Positions 50,812-61,997 of a stretch of DNA of 64,000 nt are shown one piece after another. The stretch covers positions 1 through 64,000 of the forward strand of contig NTMA01000043.1 in assembly GCA_002917075.1 (NCBI GenBank). The letters run 5' to 3'. The DNA is from Hawksworthiomyces lignivorus. Its lineage: Eukaryota; Ascomycota; Sordariomycetes; Ophiostomatales; Ophiostomataceae. A model generated the notes under the pieces. The model searched no databases, was not told the origin of the DNA, and was given only the letters and a program-made list of their open reading frames with translations. How positions within the stretch are numbered: the first letter of the stretch is position 1; every line of letters starts with the position of its first letter. The position numbers and the translations under genes are program-made.

Positions 50812-51808
50812 GATGGAAGCTTGGAAGCAAGAACACTTTCAGCGTAGCCGAGATGAATTGCAAAGACTCAACCGTCTATTTTTGATTGCTGGAATATCAA
50901 CTCTGCATTTATGAACCAATACATGAAGAGAACTAGAGTCCTTTAAATATCCACGAACATATCAATTTACGATCTCTCAACTCATTATACTCATCGTGTC
51001 CCTTGGTAAACTTTTTCCAACCGAAGCTACGATGACACCCTGCGGTGCATGGCGCTTCATGCACCGAAAATATAGCACTTCGTCCTATGCTACAAAAAGT
51101 CAAAAGGGCAAAGATTTACAAGAAAAAGACAGACCTTGAAGGCAAGATTTGACTACCGTTCATGCACGTCTGGTGATTTAGCAATTGGTATGTCCCCGGC
51201 AATAGCAAAGATCTCCACTTCAACTTAGAGACTGCGGGGATGTGGAGAGATGAGATGAACCCAATTTCTAAATGGAACTCAAAATGACAAAACTAGTACA
51301 AGAGAAAACCGTTCCAAGCGCGTTTCAAGCGCGTTCCAAGCGATCACTAACAAACTGGGTGGTCATTGGACAGCGACACCACAGGTGAGCACGCAAGCGC
51401 AGCGACCGGTGCGCCATTGCAATGGCGCCAGCAGAACTCGCCCAAAAGGGCTTTTTTTCGCGTTCTGTTGCTGACTTGCTAAAAGGAATCTATTGTACTT
51501 GAATCATAATCTGTCATGAGGTGAAGCTTCATCATATGCATCCGGAGTGGTCTGCTTCTTACAGACGACCAACGTCCTCCTTTCTCCACATTTGGCGTCG
51601 CCAGCTCGATAGGCTGCAACAATGTAACCGGGTTGAATGTCTAGCTTTTACTTCTATTGCTGTAGGCTCTATTTCTGTAGGCTCAGTTACTGTAGCCTCT
51701 ACTGTTGTTAGTTCTATGGTATGATATAGACTTGTACAAGACTTTCCTATAGTACACCTCCGCTGCTGCTCAAGATAGAACCCATAGCACATCGGACACT
51801 ATCTAGTT
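50812..51808. promoter_or_regulatory. Intergenic region upstream of the GH79 gene, with 15-bp repeat
   Basis: About 1 kb between the sulfatase stop and the glycosidase start. Contains four imperfect 15-bp units at 51653-51712 (type TCTATTTCTGTAGGC) and a short CAAGCGCGTT direct repeat near 51317-51345. No gene seen. Confidence 0.5.
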
Positions 51809-54234
51809 TTATGCGACCACGGCTGGGGTCTCGCCACCCTTTGCGCCCATCCATGCCTTCTGCAGGTCGCACTCGTCCTCCCACAGACCCGGCACCTCGT
51901 CCCGGGAACGGCCAGCAGCGGCGGCAGTCTCGCCCCAGACAATGCCGCACTCGACCACGTACTCGTCCCAGCATGCGAGCAGCTCCTTGAGCTTCTCGGG
52001 CTCGGAGGCGGCCAGGTCCTTTGTCTCGCCCGGGTCTTCCACCACGTTGAACAGCTCCCAGCCCTCGTCGCCCACGCCGGCACCACCCTTGGCCTTGGGG
52101 AAGTGCACAATCTTCCAGTTGCCCTTGCGCAGCGCGCCGCGCGCAAAGAGCTCCCAGCCGATCGGCTCGCTCGCCGGGTGGATAGCCCACATCTCGTCGT
52201 TGTCTCCGTGACTGTCTTCACTGTTAGTGCCGTTGGCAGCAGGCTTGGCTGCTGTAGTCTTGCCCTCTGCAAAGAACGGCATCCATGACTTGCCGCGCAC
52301 AGCGTGCACGTTCTTGCCGCGGAAGGTCGTCATCTTTCGCGATACTGCTGCGTCCGCCAGAGGCGTTGGCGACGGCCCATCAAAGGCCGCGGGCATGGAC
52401 ACGCCGGCAAGGTCGAGAAACGTAGGGACAAAGTCCATGACGGTTGAGAAGGCGCGGTTGAAGGCACCCGGCTGGAAGTTGTGCGCAAAGGCGCCGGCCG
52501 GCGGCTTGACAACGCACGGCACGAGAATGCCGCCCTGCGATGGGTAGCACTTGAAGAGGCGCGAAGGGGCGGTCGACGCCTGGGCCCATAAAGGACCCAA
52601 CCTGCAAAAAGACAAAGAGTTAGCAGTCAATGCTTCAAGTCTAGAGGACGAGTCGGTTGGGGCTGCCTAAGCGTACCAAGTGAACGAATTCCAAGAGCCA
52701 ATGTTGTCGTAGGAGTTGTCATAGTACTTGTGGATCGCTTGTCTAATATTATCTCCCATCACCGCTGTTGCAAGTGGTCAAGTTAGCGTCTCTGTCTTAT
52801 TGTAAACAAACGTGTTAAAAGCTGAGAAGAACAGGAGTGTTGATCATGGGCACGTACGAGCTGCTTCCATCCTGCATAGGCATCTATTAGTTCTGGTACG
52901 AAAAATCACTAATGGCAAAGGAGGACTTACGCTGCGCCCTCGGCACCGTTGTCGCTCATGAAGACAATGAACGTGTTGTCATAGTCGCCCGTCTTCTTCA
53001 AGTACTCGACGACCTTACCGACGTTGGTGTCAATGGTGTCGACCATGCCGGCATACGCCTCCATGGCTGCGCTCGACAACTTCTTCTCCTCCGCCGTGAG
53101 TTCATCCCACTCGCCTACGCCCATCGTTTCTGTCTCGACTTGGTGAGGTATCACGTCTTTGTCGATGATGCCGAGCTCCGCCAATTTTGCTAGTCGTCTC
53201 TCCCGCAGCTTGTACGGGCCATCATCGTACATGCCCTTGTACCTACAAGCACACGTTTTACGTAAGTTTCTCCTTTCGTTTAGGATGTGTATGTGGTGCG
53301 ACTTACTTGTCACGCTTTGCCTTTGAGCACTGCAACGGCCAGTGCGGTGCTGTATATGGAAGATATGCGAAGAATGGCTTCTTCTTGTCTTCGTCGGTCC
53401 GTCCTTCTAGATAGGTGATAAGACGGTTGGTGTAAAAATCAGTCGAGTAGAAGCCTTCTGGATCCTCAGTTTTGTTTGCCGGACTATACACGAACAAGTC
53501 AGTATGCGGGCCACGAGGCACAACAATGGGCGACCAATCTGCAACACGTACATGTCGACCTTCTTGCCCATCTCTGCATGGACAGGCCGGCCTCCCACAG
53601 GGAACCTCTCTTGTACTGGCTCCCAACTATAGTGGTTGCAGCAACCTGGAAGCATGGCAAACGCCTTCTGAAAACCGCGCTCCCATGGACCCTGGCTAGC
53701 ACGGAGGCCGAGATGCCACTGTCAAACGGGGTCAGCGACTGTCACGTATTATGTTCCTTCGGTTTTTATGCTTCGACTAGCTGGAAAGCTTACCTTGCCG
53801 GACATGGCTGTGAAGTACCCATTGTCACTCAAGATCTCGGGCAGCGCCGCCACGTCCGTATTCAGGTAGCCTTCGTAGCCGGCCTTTCCTGAGTACCGCG
53901 CGCTGCCCTTCTGGCTGTACTTGTATTCGATCAGTACGCCCAGACCACCGAGGTGAGCATCCGTGCCGCTGAGCAACATGGCGCGCGTCGGTGAGCACGC
54001 TGCTGCCGCGTGGTGGTTGAGCATGCGCATGCCGTCTCCGGCGAGGCGATCAATGTTCGGCGTCTGGATCTCGGCGCCATAGCAACCAATGTCGGAGAAT
54101 CCCTTGAGGCGGTGAGCACGCTGCAGACGGAAGAGCAAAGAGATAACCAAAAGCTGCAGAAGAACCAGAAAATAGAGTAGACTTACCAGATCGTCAGCGA
54201 GAATGAAGAGGAAGTTGGGGCGAGAGCCAGCCAT
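51809..54234 (-). CDS. Formylglycine-type sulfatase (arylsulfatase family)
   Basis: Eight exons, 635 residues: 54234-54187, 54102-53794, 53718-53552, 53483-53307, 53242-52931, 52871-52858 (14 bp), 52764-52677 and 52601-51809. All phases agree. The N-terminus PNFLFILADDLGFSD holds the metal-binding Asp14/Asp15. The sulfatase signature CSPTRAMLLSGT has Cys52, the residue converted to formylglycine. FMSDNGAEGA and the following VMGDN give the second half of the metal site. The enzyme hydrolyses sulfate esters. No signal peptide, so cytosolic action on imported substrate is likely. The large C-terminal exon carries the usual sulfatase C-domain (KGNWKIVHFP). Seven introns argue against recent bacterial transfer. 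It is divergent from the transporter at 54910. Confidence 0.93.
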
Positions 54235-54909
54235 GACTGCTAGGCAGATTGATGTGAACGGTGCTTTCAAATGACAGTGTCGCAAAGACGATGTGATGTG
54301 CAAGTCAGAGGTGGGAAGTGGAAAGTGTTTTCCCCTTTTTTCATCCCTTCCGGTTGCAGCAGATACAATCTTAATCACGGCAACAGCTTTGAATAGTTTC
54401 GGCGTCTTCTTCACCCTAGCCAGATTTCATAGGATGACGAGAACGAGACCGGAGAGCAATATAAGACCAGCACAAGACCCTGTGCCGGCCAATGGCGCTA
54501 TATCCTCCGGGTGGCGGGATCCACTCCTTTCGCGTGGTGAATTTTCTGGGATGGATCCACCGCGTTCCAAGCGAGAATGGAGGACCGTGTCTGGTGTAAT
54601 TGTGCAACTTCTCGCCTCCCATGCATTCCCCGTGATCACATTTCCTGCTCCCCATGGGGTCACTATGCTGCAGTTTGCCGAAATTTTGACATAGAAAGGA
54701 TGCAGAGTCTTCTTATGTTGTTCTCCAATGTCTCCACCAAAGCCTTCCCTTATATATATGAGCTGAAGCTCCATGGCTGAGCTTTTCTCGTGGTCTTCCA
54801 TTCCCAAGAGCAACAAGACTCACAACTGGGCCTCTAGTTCCCAAGCAACTCAAAGGATTTCAGGAAATATATTGCCTCTTTCTTAGCAGCCGCATATTAC
54901 AGCTCCAAG
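54235..54909. promoter_or_regulatory. Divergent promoter of sulfatase and sugar transporter
   Basis: 675 bp between the two starts. Palindromes such as CCATGG and CGCGTTCCAAGCGAGAATGG-like GC blocks occur, but no exact CYS3 sulfur-control site or CGG-N-CCG zinc-cluster site was found by eye. Shared promoter implies possible co-regulation. Confidence 0.45.
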
Positions 54910-57106
54910 ATGGCCGGCTCTCTTAGATCGGCGTGGTCCAAGATGACCCCGATGCTCATCTTCTCCTGTTTTTGCCTCTTGACAGGAGATGTGCTCTTTG
55001 GCTACGACACTGGCAGCTTTGGAGGCATCCTAGCCAACCCGGTAAGCAGAGCCCAATATCCAGGCCAGGCCAGGAGATTCCAACCGCATTCATCCTCCCC
55101 GAAGCAAAGCTAACACCTCTTTGTAGGGTTTCGTAAAAGAGTTTGGCACATATAACCCGTCCACGAAAAGCTACGCCTTTACCTCCCTTCACACGTCTCT
55201 GATGACGTCGCTTCCCTTTATCGGCAAGCTGATCGGATGCCTTACAGCAGGCCCAGCAATTGAACGCCTGGGACATCGTATAGTCTTCTACATACTCTCC
55301 GTCGTGTCGGTCATTGGCATCATCAGTTCGTCCACGTTCCTTTTCCGTCGAGTCTATTTTATCACGCCGTGGGCAGACCGTTGAACTTCTCTCATGCTAA
55401 CCAGATTTACTCTCTTCCCTTGTCTAGTTGAAATTACGTCTTCCAATAGCAATGGTGCCGGCTCTGGACGCTATGCTCAGTTCCTGATTGGCCGCATCAT
55501 CGTCTACATCTCGGTTGGTCTCGTGGAGGTGGACGTTACGTGAGTAGCAAGACATCAGCGACCCAGGCTACAGGAGACAAAGAAATCTGCCAAGCTAACA
55601 CAGCGGACCGCGCGCAGCACATACCAGTCTGAGATCGTCCCCGGCCCTCTCCGAGGCTTCGTCGTCGTCTCGCTCCAGATGTTCTTGAATGCAGGCACTG
55701 TGATCGCCACGGGCATCAACAAGGCCTTTGCCAACAACGTAACATCGCGGGGTTGGCAGACCGTGACAGGCATTCAATTTGTCTTCCCACTTTGTATGTT
55801 TTAGAGCCTAATCTCTAGTAGCATCCCCCATGGCTCTTTCTCTACTTTGCTGATTGCTGACCAAACGATGCGATGTCCGCAAAGTCATCTGTATCTTCAC
55901 GTATTTCATTCCCAGCTCCCCTCGCTAGCTGTTGTCTAAAGACCGCCACGAGGAGGCCGTCGCGTCCCTCCGCCGGCTGCGCCCCAAGGAAGACGTAGTC
56001 GCAGGCAACTGCGACGCCGAGATCCTGGCCATCCAGGAGGCGCTGCAGGAGCAGGTGCACAAGGCGCCATGGAGTGACCTGGTGCGGGGCACCAACCTCC
56101 GCCGCACGATGATCGTCGTCGTCTTCTACTTCTTCCAGCAGACCACCGGCCAGGCCTTTGTGTCTACCTACCAGACCACGTTCTACAAGCAAAATGGCTT
56201 TGCCGCGGAAGCCTTTACATACCCCGTGATCACCTCGTGTCTGAGTTTCCTCATCGTGCTGCCTGGCATGGTTATCGTCGACACTCTCGGGTAAGCATTG
56301 AGCAGCGCTTCTCCCAATGCGAGCAAACGTCAGAAGCAGATGAGCTAACTTTTCTTGTGCGCGTGTCCTCTAGTCGTCGCTTTGGTCTCCTCTTGAGCTT
56401 GTCGATGCAGGCCTTTTGGCTCTTCCTCTTGGCCGGTCTAGGCGAGCGATCCAATCATACCGTGGCACAAAACAACACGATCGTTGCCTCCTTTATTCTC
56501 TATGCTCTGTCTTACAATGTGCGTACCGTCTTAGTTTTGCGCTTCACCGCCTCATCCGGGGCATGCTATTAGGTTTCTGTTGAATTTGTATCCAGCTCAA
56601 GCTGACACCAAATTGCGATTCTAGATGTGCGGCGCTTCCGTTCCGTATCTTTTGGGTGCAGAAATCCCCAACTCCGCTCTGCGCGAGAAGACGCAGGCTC
56701 TGGGCACATCCTGGAACGTGCTGTGGGCATTTGTGACCAACTTTGTCATCTCCTATCTCATCAACGACATCCACTTCAAAGTGGGCTGGATCTTCGGGAG
56801 CATTGCCGTTGTAGCTTTCATCTTCACCTTCTTTGTCCTTCCAGAAACAAAGGTATGCAGCTCATTTCCCCCTACAGTGCTAGCTTTGTTTGCCCGTCCA
56901 ATAAAATGAAATACTCTGACCGAAATGCACAGGGTCGCGCGCTCGAAGAGATGGATGCCATTTTCCAGGTCCCATTCAACCCCTTCCGGAAATCCGACAT
57001 CCAGTTTACGCCGTCCGAGCTACGCATCGGTCGCCTGGAAGGAGAAAAGGACGAGGCGGCCGAGTCGGAGGCGAATGCCGGCAAGCCGAAGGTTGTGCAC
57101 GCGTAG
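54910..57106 (+). pseudogene. MFS sugar transporter with one in-frame nonsense codon
   Basis: Eight exons: 54910-55041, 55127-55325, 55428-55539, 55618-55793, 55885-56290, 56374-56518, 56625-56852 and 56933-57106. They would encode 523 residues of a hexose-type transporter: FGYDTGSFGG in the first membrane segment, TYQSEIVPGPLRG, FPL|VICIFTYFIPSSPR before the central loop, RRFG and PETKGRALEEMD at the end. The codon after SPR is TAG (55926-55928) where the family has Trp (PESPRWL). Splicing does not rescue it: using this TAG or the CCCAG just upstream as acceptor changes frame. The rest is intact, so inactivation is recent, translation reads through, or the base is a sequencing error. It is divergent from the sulfatase. 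Confidence 0.75.
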
Positions 57107-57551
57107 ATTAGTTCGCATTCCATGTATGGACTCTCTTCGTCTTTCCTGAGCTCTTTTCAACCGGAAAACCTGCAGGTATACAGCTCGGCACTACTCTGCT
57201 GTAGAAGGTAATACGACAATGGCACCTAGATGTCGGTACAGTATTCATAAGCACAAGTTGTTGCATGCTGGAGCCTTGTGGGAATTTTAGCTATTTGTGA
57301 AAATAAAATCAATTTAATTTAATTCAACAGTACTTTGTACGATAGTAGTTATTGTTTCAAGCAAGAAGCTTTGTTATAAATAGATTTCTTCCTGATTTAC
57401 TTACACGCGTTAAATTGAGAAAGCACTGTTCCTCTTACCGCTTTAAGCTTCTCTGTGACGCTGCCTTCGACGACGCTCGCCATGAAGGCTTTATGTTCTT
57501 GAAGTACTCCATCTGTTGTGTATCCAGTATCTTAGCAATCAGTAGTCCTGT

Positions 57552-57745
57552 CGATCTAAAATCTGATTTAGTGAGAAGAGAATTTTCTACTTCTCACAGT
57601 CTTACCGACATCGTGACAGTCAGACTTGTCTAAAAGGCATAGTGGATTGCAAAAAATAATTTTCTGCAAAAATAATCCCATACAAAATCCAAAAGAGCGA
57701 CTCACGTTGCTCACGCACGTCCAGCGCAGCCCAACGGTCCAGTCG
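57552..57745 (+). repeat. Dispersed element, copy 2
   Basis: Counterpart of 605-804 in opposite orientation relative to the window. The 24-base block at 57572-57595 is identical, with interspersed matches on its right, ending near CAGCCCAACGGTCCA. No long ORF and no clear terminal repeats were seen. Confidence 0.6.
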
Positions 57746-58290
57746 ACTTGGTGTTTGGCCAGGAAACTTTAGGAAATCCAAAATCTGTTAATTACATACA
57801 TGAACAAGTAACCTCTTAATTGCATTAAGCCATTCTTCGGTCAGATCACGTCATACCGCTTAGTGGAGCACATCGTTGTGAACGTGTATGGCAACGCTCC
57901 TAGGCTGCCCAACGATCTACACCAAAGCACCGTCAAAGGTAACCAAGCCTTCCAATCATCCTATACTATTTTAGGTTATAACTAAGCTAAATTCTACCTT
58001 AATCCTTAGTAAGTCAGATTTTCCTATACAGAAAAGTCCAATCAATATAATAGTAATATTTACATAAGAATTAGCTTAGAGAATCTGTTTTAAAAACTAG
58101 AAAGTCAGGTTTAACAGAATCAATGGCTTTAATCGATCTGAACTTGATAGGTGATACATGTAATGTGCCAAGGCCTTGCGGGCGGCCTAGGGCGAGCCTA
58201 GGGCTAGGGAGTAGGCTAGCAAGACGGACCGGAGCGGGTAGTCGGTTGGGCAACTCACCGGCTCACTTGCCCTTGACGCTTTTATTTCAA

Positions 58291-58309
58291 CCAGGAGCTT
58301 CGCTCCTGG
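58291..58309. repeat. GC-rich 8-bp hairpin
   Basis: CCAGGAGC and GCTCCTGG flank a TTC loop, a perfect inverted repeat. It lies in a GC-rich patch resembling a transposon remnant. It could be a terminator-like RNA hairpin or simply element structure. Confidence 0.6.
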
Positions 58310-58639
58310 CAGTCGAAAGAGAGTCTCTTTTTTTAGTATCTCTAGTCTTTTGTTAAATCAGGCCTATAGCTTGCCTCCGGGCTCCTTTGAGCTGACCTCC
58401 AGACGACCTTTTACAATACACTTGGAAAACCACTGTGAGATGCGTAGAGCGGAAACGAGTTAGCGTTGCTTATTTTGGATTAGCGTATGCGTGGAAAAAT
58501 AAATCTACGCGTGGAAATATCAGCGCCTCTTTTATGAAGTCCTCTTTACTCTACCGAGTCTACGTGTAGTCTTGCCAACACCCGGATCTGCGACGCAGCT
58601 GGATCTTCGGGTTGGCGAGGTTATTAAGTCCGCTAACTC

Positions 58640-58740
58640 CAGAATTGCGGACCAGGAATATCAATGCAGCCCACAACGGCTGACCGCCATAGCATCGTGC
58701 TTTTCTTTCGGATATGATACAGGCTCTCTCCGAGCTGCAG
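58640..58740 (+). pseudogene. Relic of a sugar-transporter first membrane segment
   Basis: The plus frame reads LTAIASCFSFGYDTGSLRAA, with FGYDTGS at 58707-58727, the hallmark of the first membrane helix of fungal MFS sugar transporters. The preceding residues fit the usual hydrophobic run. No further transporter sequence follows in any frame, so this is a fragment at most. Confidence 0.35.
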
Positions 58741-60222
58741 TCTCATCCAGCTTTTTCATTTGGCAGTCAAAAATGAAGACCTTCGCCGCTCTATCCGCAG
58801 CTAGTGTTTTGGCAATATGCTTAGACAAGTCGATTCTCGATCTAAACTTTTTAAGATGTTATTGAGACGCAAGAAAGTCATTAAAACAGTTTCGCCTTAG
58901 CCACGACATCTATTAGGTCACCAAACACCGAAGACCCCCGAGCCGTAAACATCCCGTCGTTTGCCGTAGTAGCTAGCCTAGACAATTGACATATATTACA
59001 AGTAATGAATCAGAAAATGTGCGACGGGATTGGGACACCTTCCTATTAACTCCGCAATCTGATTTATTCCAGGATACCCATCTCATCGTCATAAGAGTTG
59101 TACTGTTACACATCAAGAACCAAAATTTACCCAGTAGAGCGAGGCTCAGATCTTATGTAGGGGGAGAAGACGCTTCGGGATAATACCAAGCCTGGGACCT
59201 ATGCAAGGAAACGGTGCCCTGCAATAATTAAGAAGCCATGTAGCGTTTGAATCTGGCACATCACTATAGTATTGAGGGGGAATCTTACCTGCAGATCGAG
59301 CGTCTTCAATGCAGCGTATGACGCCTCGGCGTGACTAGATAAATGGCTCATCGGAACCACATTTACAATGAAATAGTCGGGGATTGTACTCAAAAGGTTT
59401 TTTTGTCCTTTTTACTAACTCGACCTCAGTAACTGTCTGTTTGTCAGGCAAGAATCCCCGACTAATCCGGTATGCACAGTTGGCATAGCCTTGTAAGTAC
59501 GAAAACGCCTGGAAATCTTGGACTTGGACCAAGATAGTTGACATCTATGTTAAGACAGCAAGCATTATAGTATTGTACCCCCCTCAATCATGCACCCTTT
59601 AAAGCAGATAGCCATGATCAGTGCATCCACCTTCACACATACGAAGAGGAACAAATAAATCCACTTTAGGATCGAGTAGATGCAATTGTTTTCATTCAAA
59701 TCGCAACATGAACAAAGGATGGCTAGCGTTGTTTGACGATGAGACTAGGCTTATGAATGATTGTTGTACTCTGGTAATATCGCTGGCCCCCTGTTGCAAT
59801 GTCATTTTATGTAAAACAAGCCAAAAAGTGGTGATAATTCGCAATACGTACCCTATGAAGTAGCGAGATTTATGCAATATAGAGCTATTGGTCCCGATTT
59901 TGAAAGGTCTAGGATGCATCTCAACCAATATTTATAATTCTACCGGGTTGCACTGTGCCGTGTGGATATAACATTGCCCAAGGTTGCAAAATGGACGTAT
60001 ACCTTGGTATACAATCCACTTGTTGACAATTTTGAGACGGACATTAGCAATTGAGCGAATGCCGACGTTTTGGCCCTCATCTTCTATAAAGGCACGAATT
60101 GCTTCTTCTCGCCCTAAGTTTAGCCCAAATTTCTCCCCGTTGGTTTGCCTATCAGTTACATTTCCAGATTGTCTTGGTTCCCAACTACACTTCCTAAACT
60201 GCCCTGGTTTTCAGTGTCGAGT

Positions 60223-61997
60223 ATGGCGGCGATGACTCTGCTGGATTATTTTGGGACACTACGGACTGCTGTGGCTGTGGTTCTGATACCGAGTATTTTG
60301 GTATGTTAAGAAACTAGAAGGCTACTCGATAATCTAAACGCGGATGCCTCGAGACATAGAATAACATGGACTAATACATAGGCGGCAAGGGCGTGGTTTA
60401 TGTAGCTTTCACGGCGATATACAATGTCCTGTTTCACCCACTTCGCCAATACCCGGGACCGAAGCTCTGGGCAATGAGCCGCATCCCTTATACTCGAATG
60501 TACCTTTCAGGCAGAGGTCACATCAAAATACTCGAGCTCCATAACCAGTACGGCCCGATCGTACGTATTGCGCCGGATACGCTCTCGTACAGCCATCCAG
60601 ATGCGTGGAAGGAAATCCGCGGTCACCGGAAGCACGGAGCCAGCGAGCACGGCAAAGACCCCATATTTCAGCACACGAATCTTGGGAACATCCTTGGCGC
60701 CAACCGTGATGATCATACGCGTTTTCGTCGCGTTCTTTCGCATAGCTTCTCGGCCCAAGCTATGCTTGATCAACAGCCTATCATTAAAACCCATGTTGAC
60801 AACTTATTCCGCATCATGTGTGAGCGGTGTGCAGAGGGGACGCGTCCCCTAGATCTCGTTATGTGGTATAATTTCACAACGTTTGATATTATCGGAGACT
60901 TGGCCTTTGGCGAACCATTCGGGTGTCTTGAGACGTCGACCTATCATCCCTGGGTCTCGATGGTTTTCGCGAGTTTAAAGAATATGGCGTTTGCACAGAG
61001 TATGCGGCGGTACCCGGCCATATCTCGCCTGCTATTACGCCTAATTCCGAAAGAAGTCCGGACGAAGATGGCACAACACAACCAGCTCTCAAGGGAGAAG
61101 GTTCGGAAGCGGATGGCATCAACTCCCCGACCTGATTTCGTGGAGTCGATGATGAAGAAGCGAGGTGACAGTGTGAGTAAACTGTTACTAGCGGTTATCG
61201 CGGATTATTTACTGATACCAGCCAAAAACATACAGCAACTATCATTCGAGGAAATAGCTTCCAACTCAAGTGTCCTGATTACCGCCGGATCTGAGACGAC
61301 AGCGACATTGCTCTCTGCCGCCACTTATTTCCTAGCTACGCATCCGACTGTCCTCGCCAAAATGAAAGACGAGATCCGGTCCTCGTTCCAAAGAGAGGAA
61401 GAAATTAACTTGCTCAGCGTCCAAAAATTAGACTACATGCTTGCTGTCCTCGACGAGTCTCTGAGACTGTTCCCCCCGGCTCCCCAAGGCCAGCCACGGA
61501 AGGTTACCTCAAATGGAGATATCATTCTCGGGAAATACGTACCAGCTAATGTTAGTAACTATCAGTTCCCTTTGTTTCATACTCCATATCTCACCAAAGA
61601 CAGACCATCGTAGAGATCTGGCACTACGCCGCCTATCATAATCCAAAGCACTTTTCTCTACCCGAGAGCTTTATTCCGGAAAGATGGCTTGGTGACCCAC
61701 GATTCGCAAATGACAAAAGGGATGCGTTCCAGCCATTCTCATTTGGACCTCGAAACTGCATTGGAAGGAAGTAAGTAACACCCATTAATGTAGGTTTAAG
61801 ATTAACATGGTTAACAATTACTTGCTCACAGCTTGGCGTACTCGGAAATGCGTCTTATATTGGCTAGGATGGTATGGAACTTTGACATTAAGTTAGCTGC
61901 TGATAGTGTAGGCTGGGGCGAGACTGGTCGCACATACATCGTCTGGGAGAAGTCCCCGCTTAATGTCTATCTGACACCTCGCAAGCTAGAAGAGTGA
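60223..61997 (+). CDS. Cytochrome P450 monooxygenase
   Basis: Five exons: 60223-60300, 60390-61172, 61236-61550, 61604-61770 and 61832-61997, coding for 502 residues. An N-terminal hydrophobic anchor ([19 protein letters not shown]) precedes the Pro/Gly hinge [13 protein letters not shown]-helix AGSETTA, K-helix ESLR, PERW and the heme-binding loop [12 protein letters not shown] (Cys444) are intact. ER-membrane enzyme using NADPH-P450 reductase. Overall style is like the CYP65/isotrichodermin-hydroxylase type clan that oxidises secondary metabolites or xenobiotics; the substrate is unknown. The second intron (61173-61235, 63 bp) is in frame and stop-free, so the reading frame stays open across it; it is called an intron because removal joins RGDS to QLSFEEI as in the family. 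No terpene, polyketide or peptide synthase accompanies it here. Confidence 0.92.

Larger units (their letters stand above)
57107..60222. other. 3.1-kb gene-poor, repeat-containing region
   Basis: No intact gene seen. Includes the second copy of the dispersed element (57552-57745), a GC-rich repeat-like patch at 58160-58260, a hairpin at 58291-58309 and a transporter relic near 58640-58740. An ORF at 59544-59335 (-) of 69 codons is unrecognised. Probably a patch of old insertions separating the catabolic cluster from the P450 gene. Confidence 0.5.

Noticed and set aside
51809..54234. Recent bacterial transfer of the sulfatase gene
   Set aside because: Seven introns with normal fungal signals and ordinary local composition argue against a recent origin from bacteria.
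55915..55932. Alternative splice acceptors that might bypass the transporter TAG
   Set aside because: Acceptors at CCCAG (55915) or at the TAG itself put the following conserved sequence out of frame; the latter meets TAA within a few codons.
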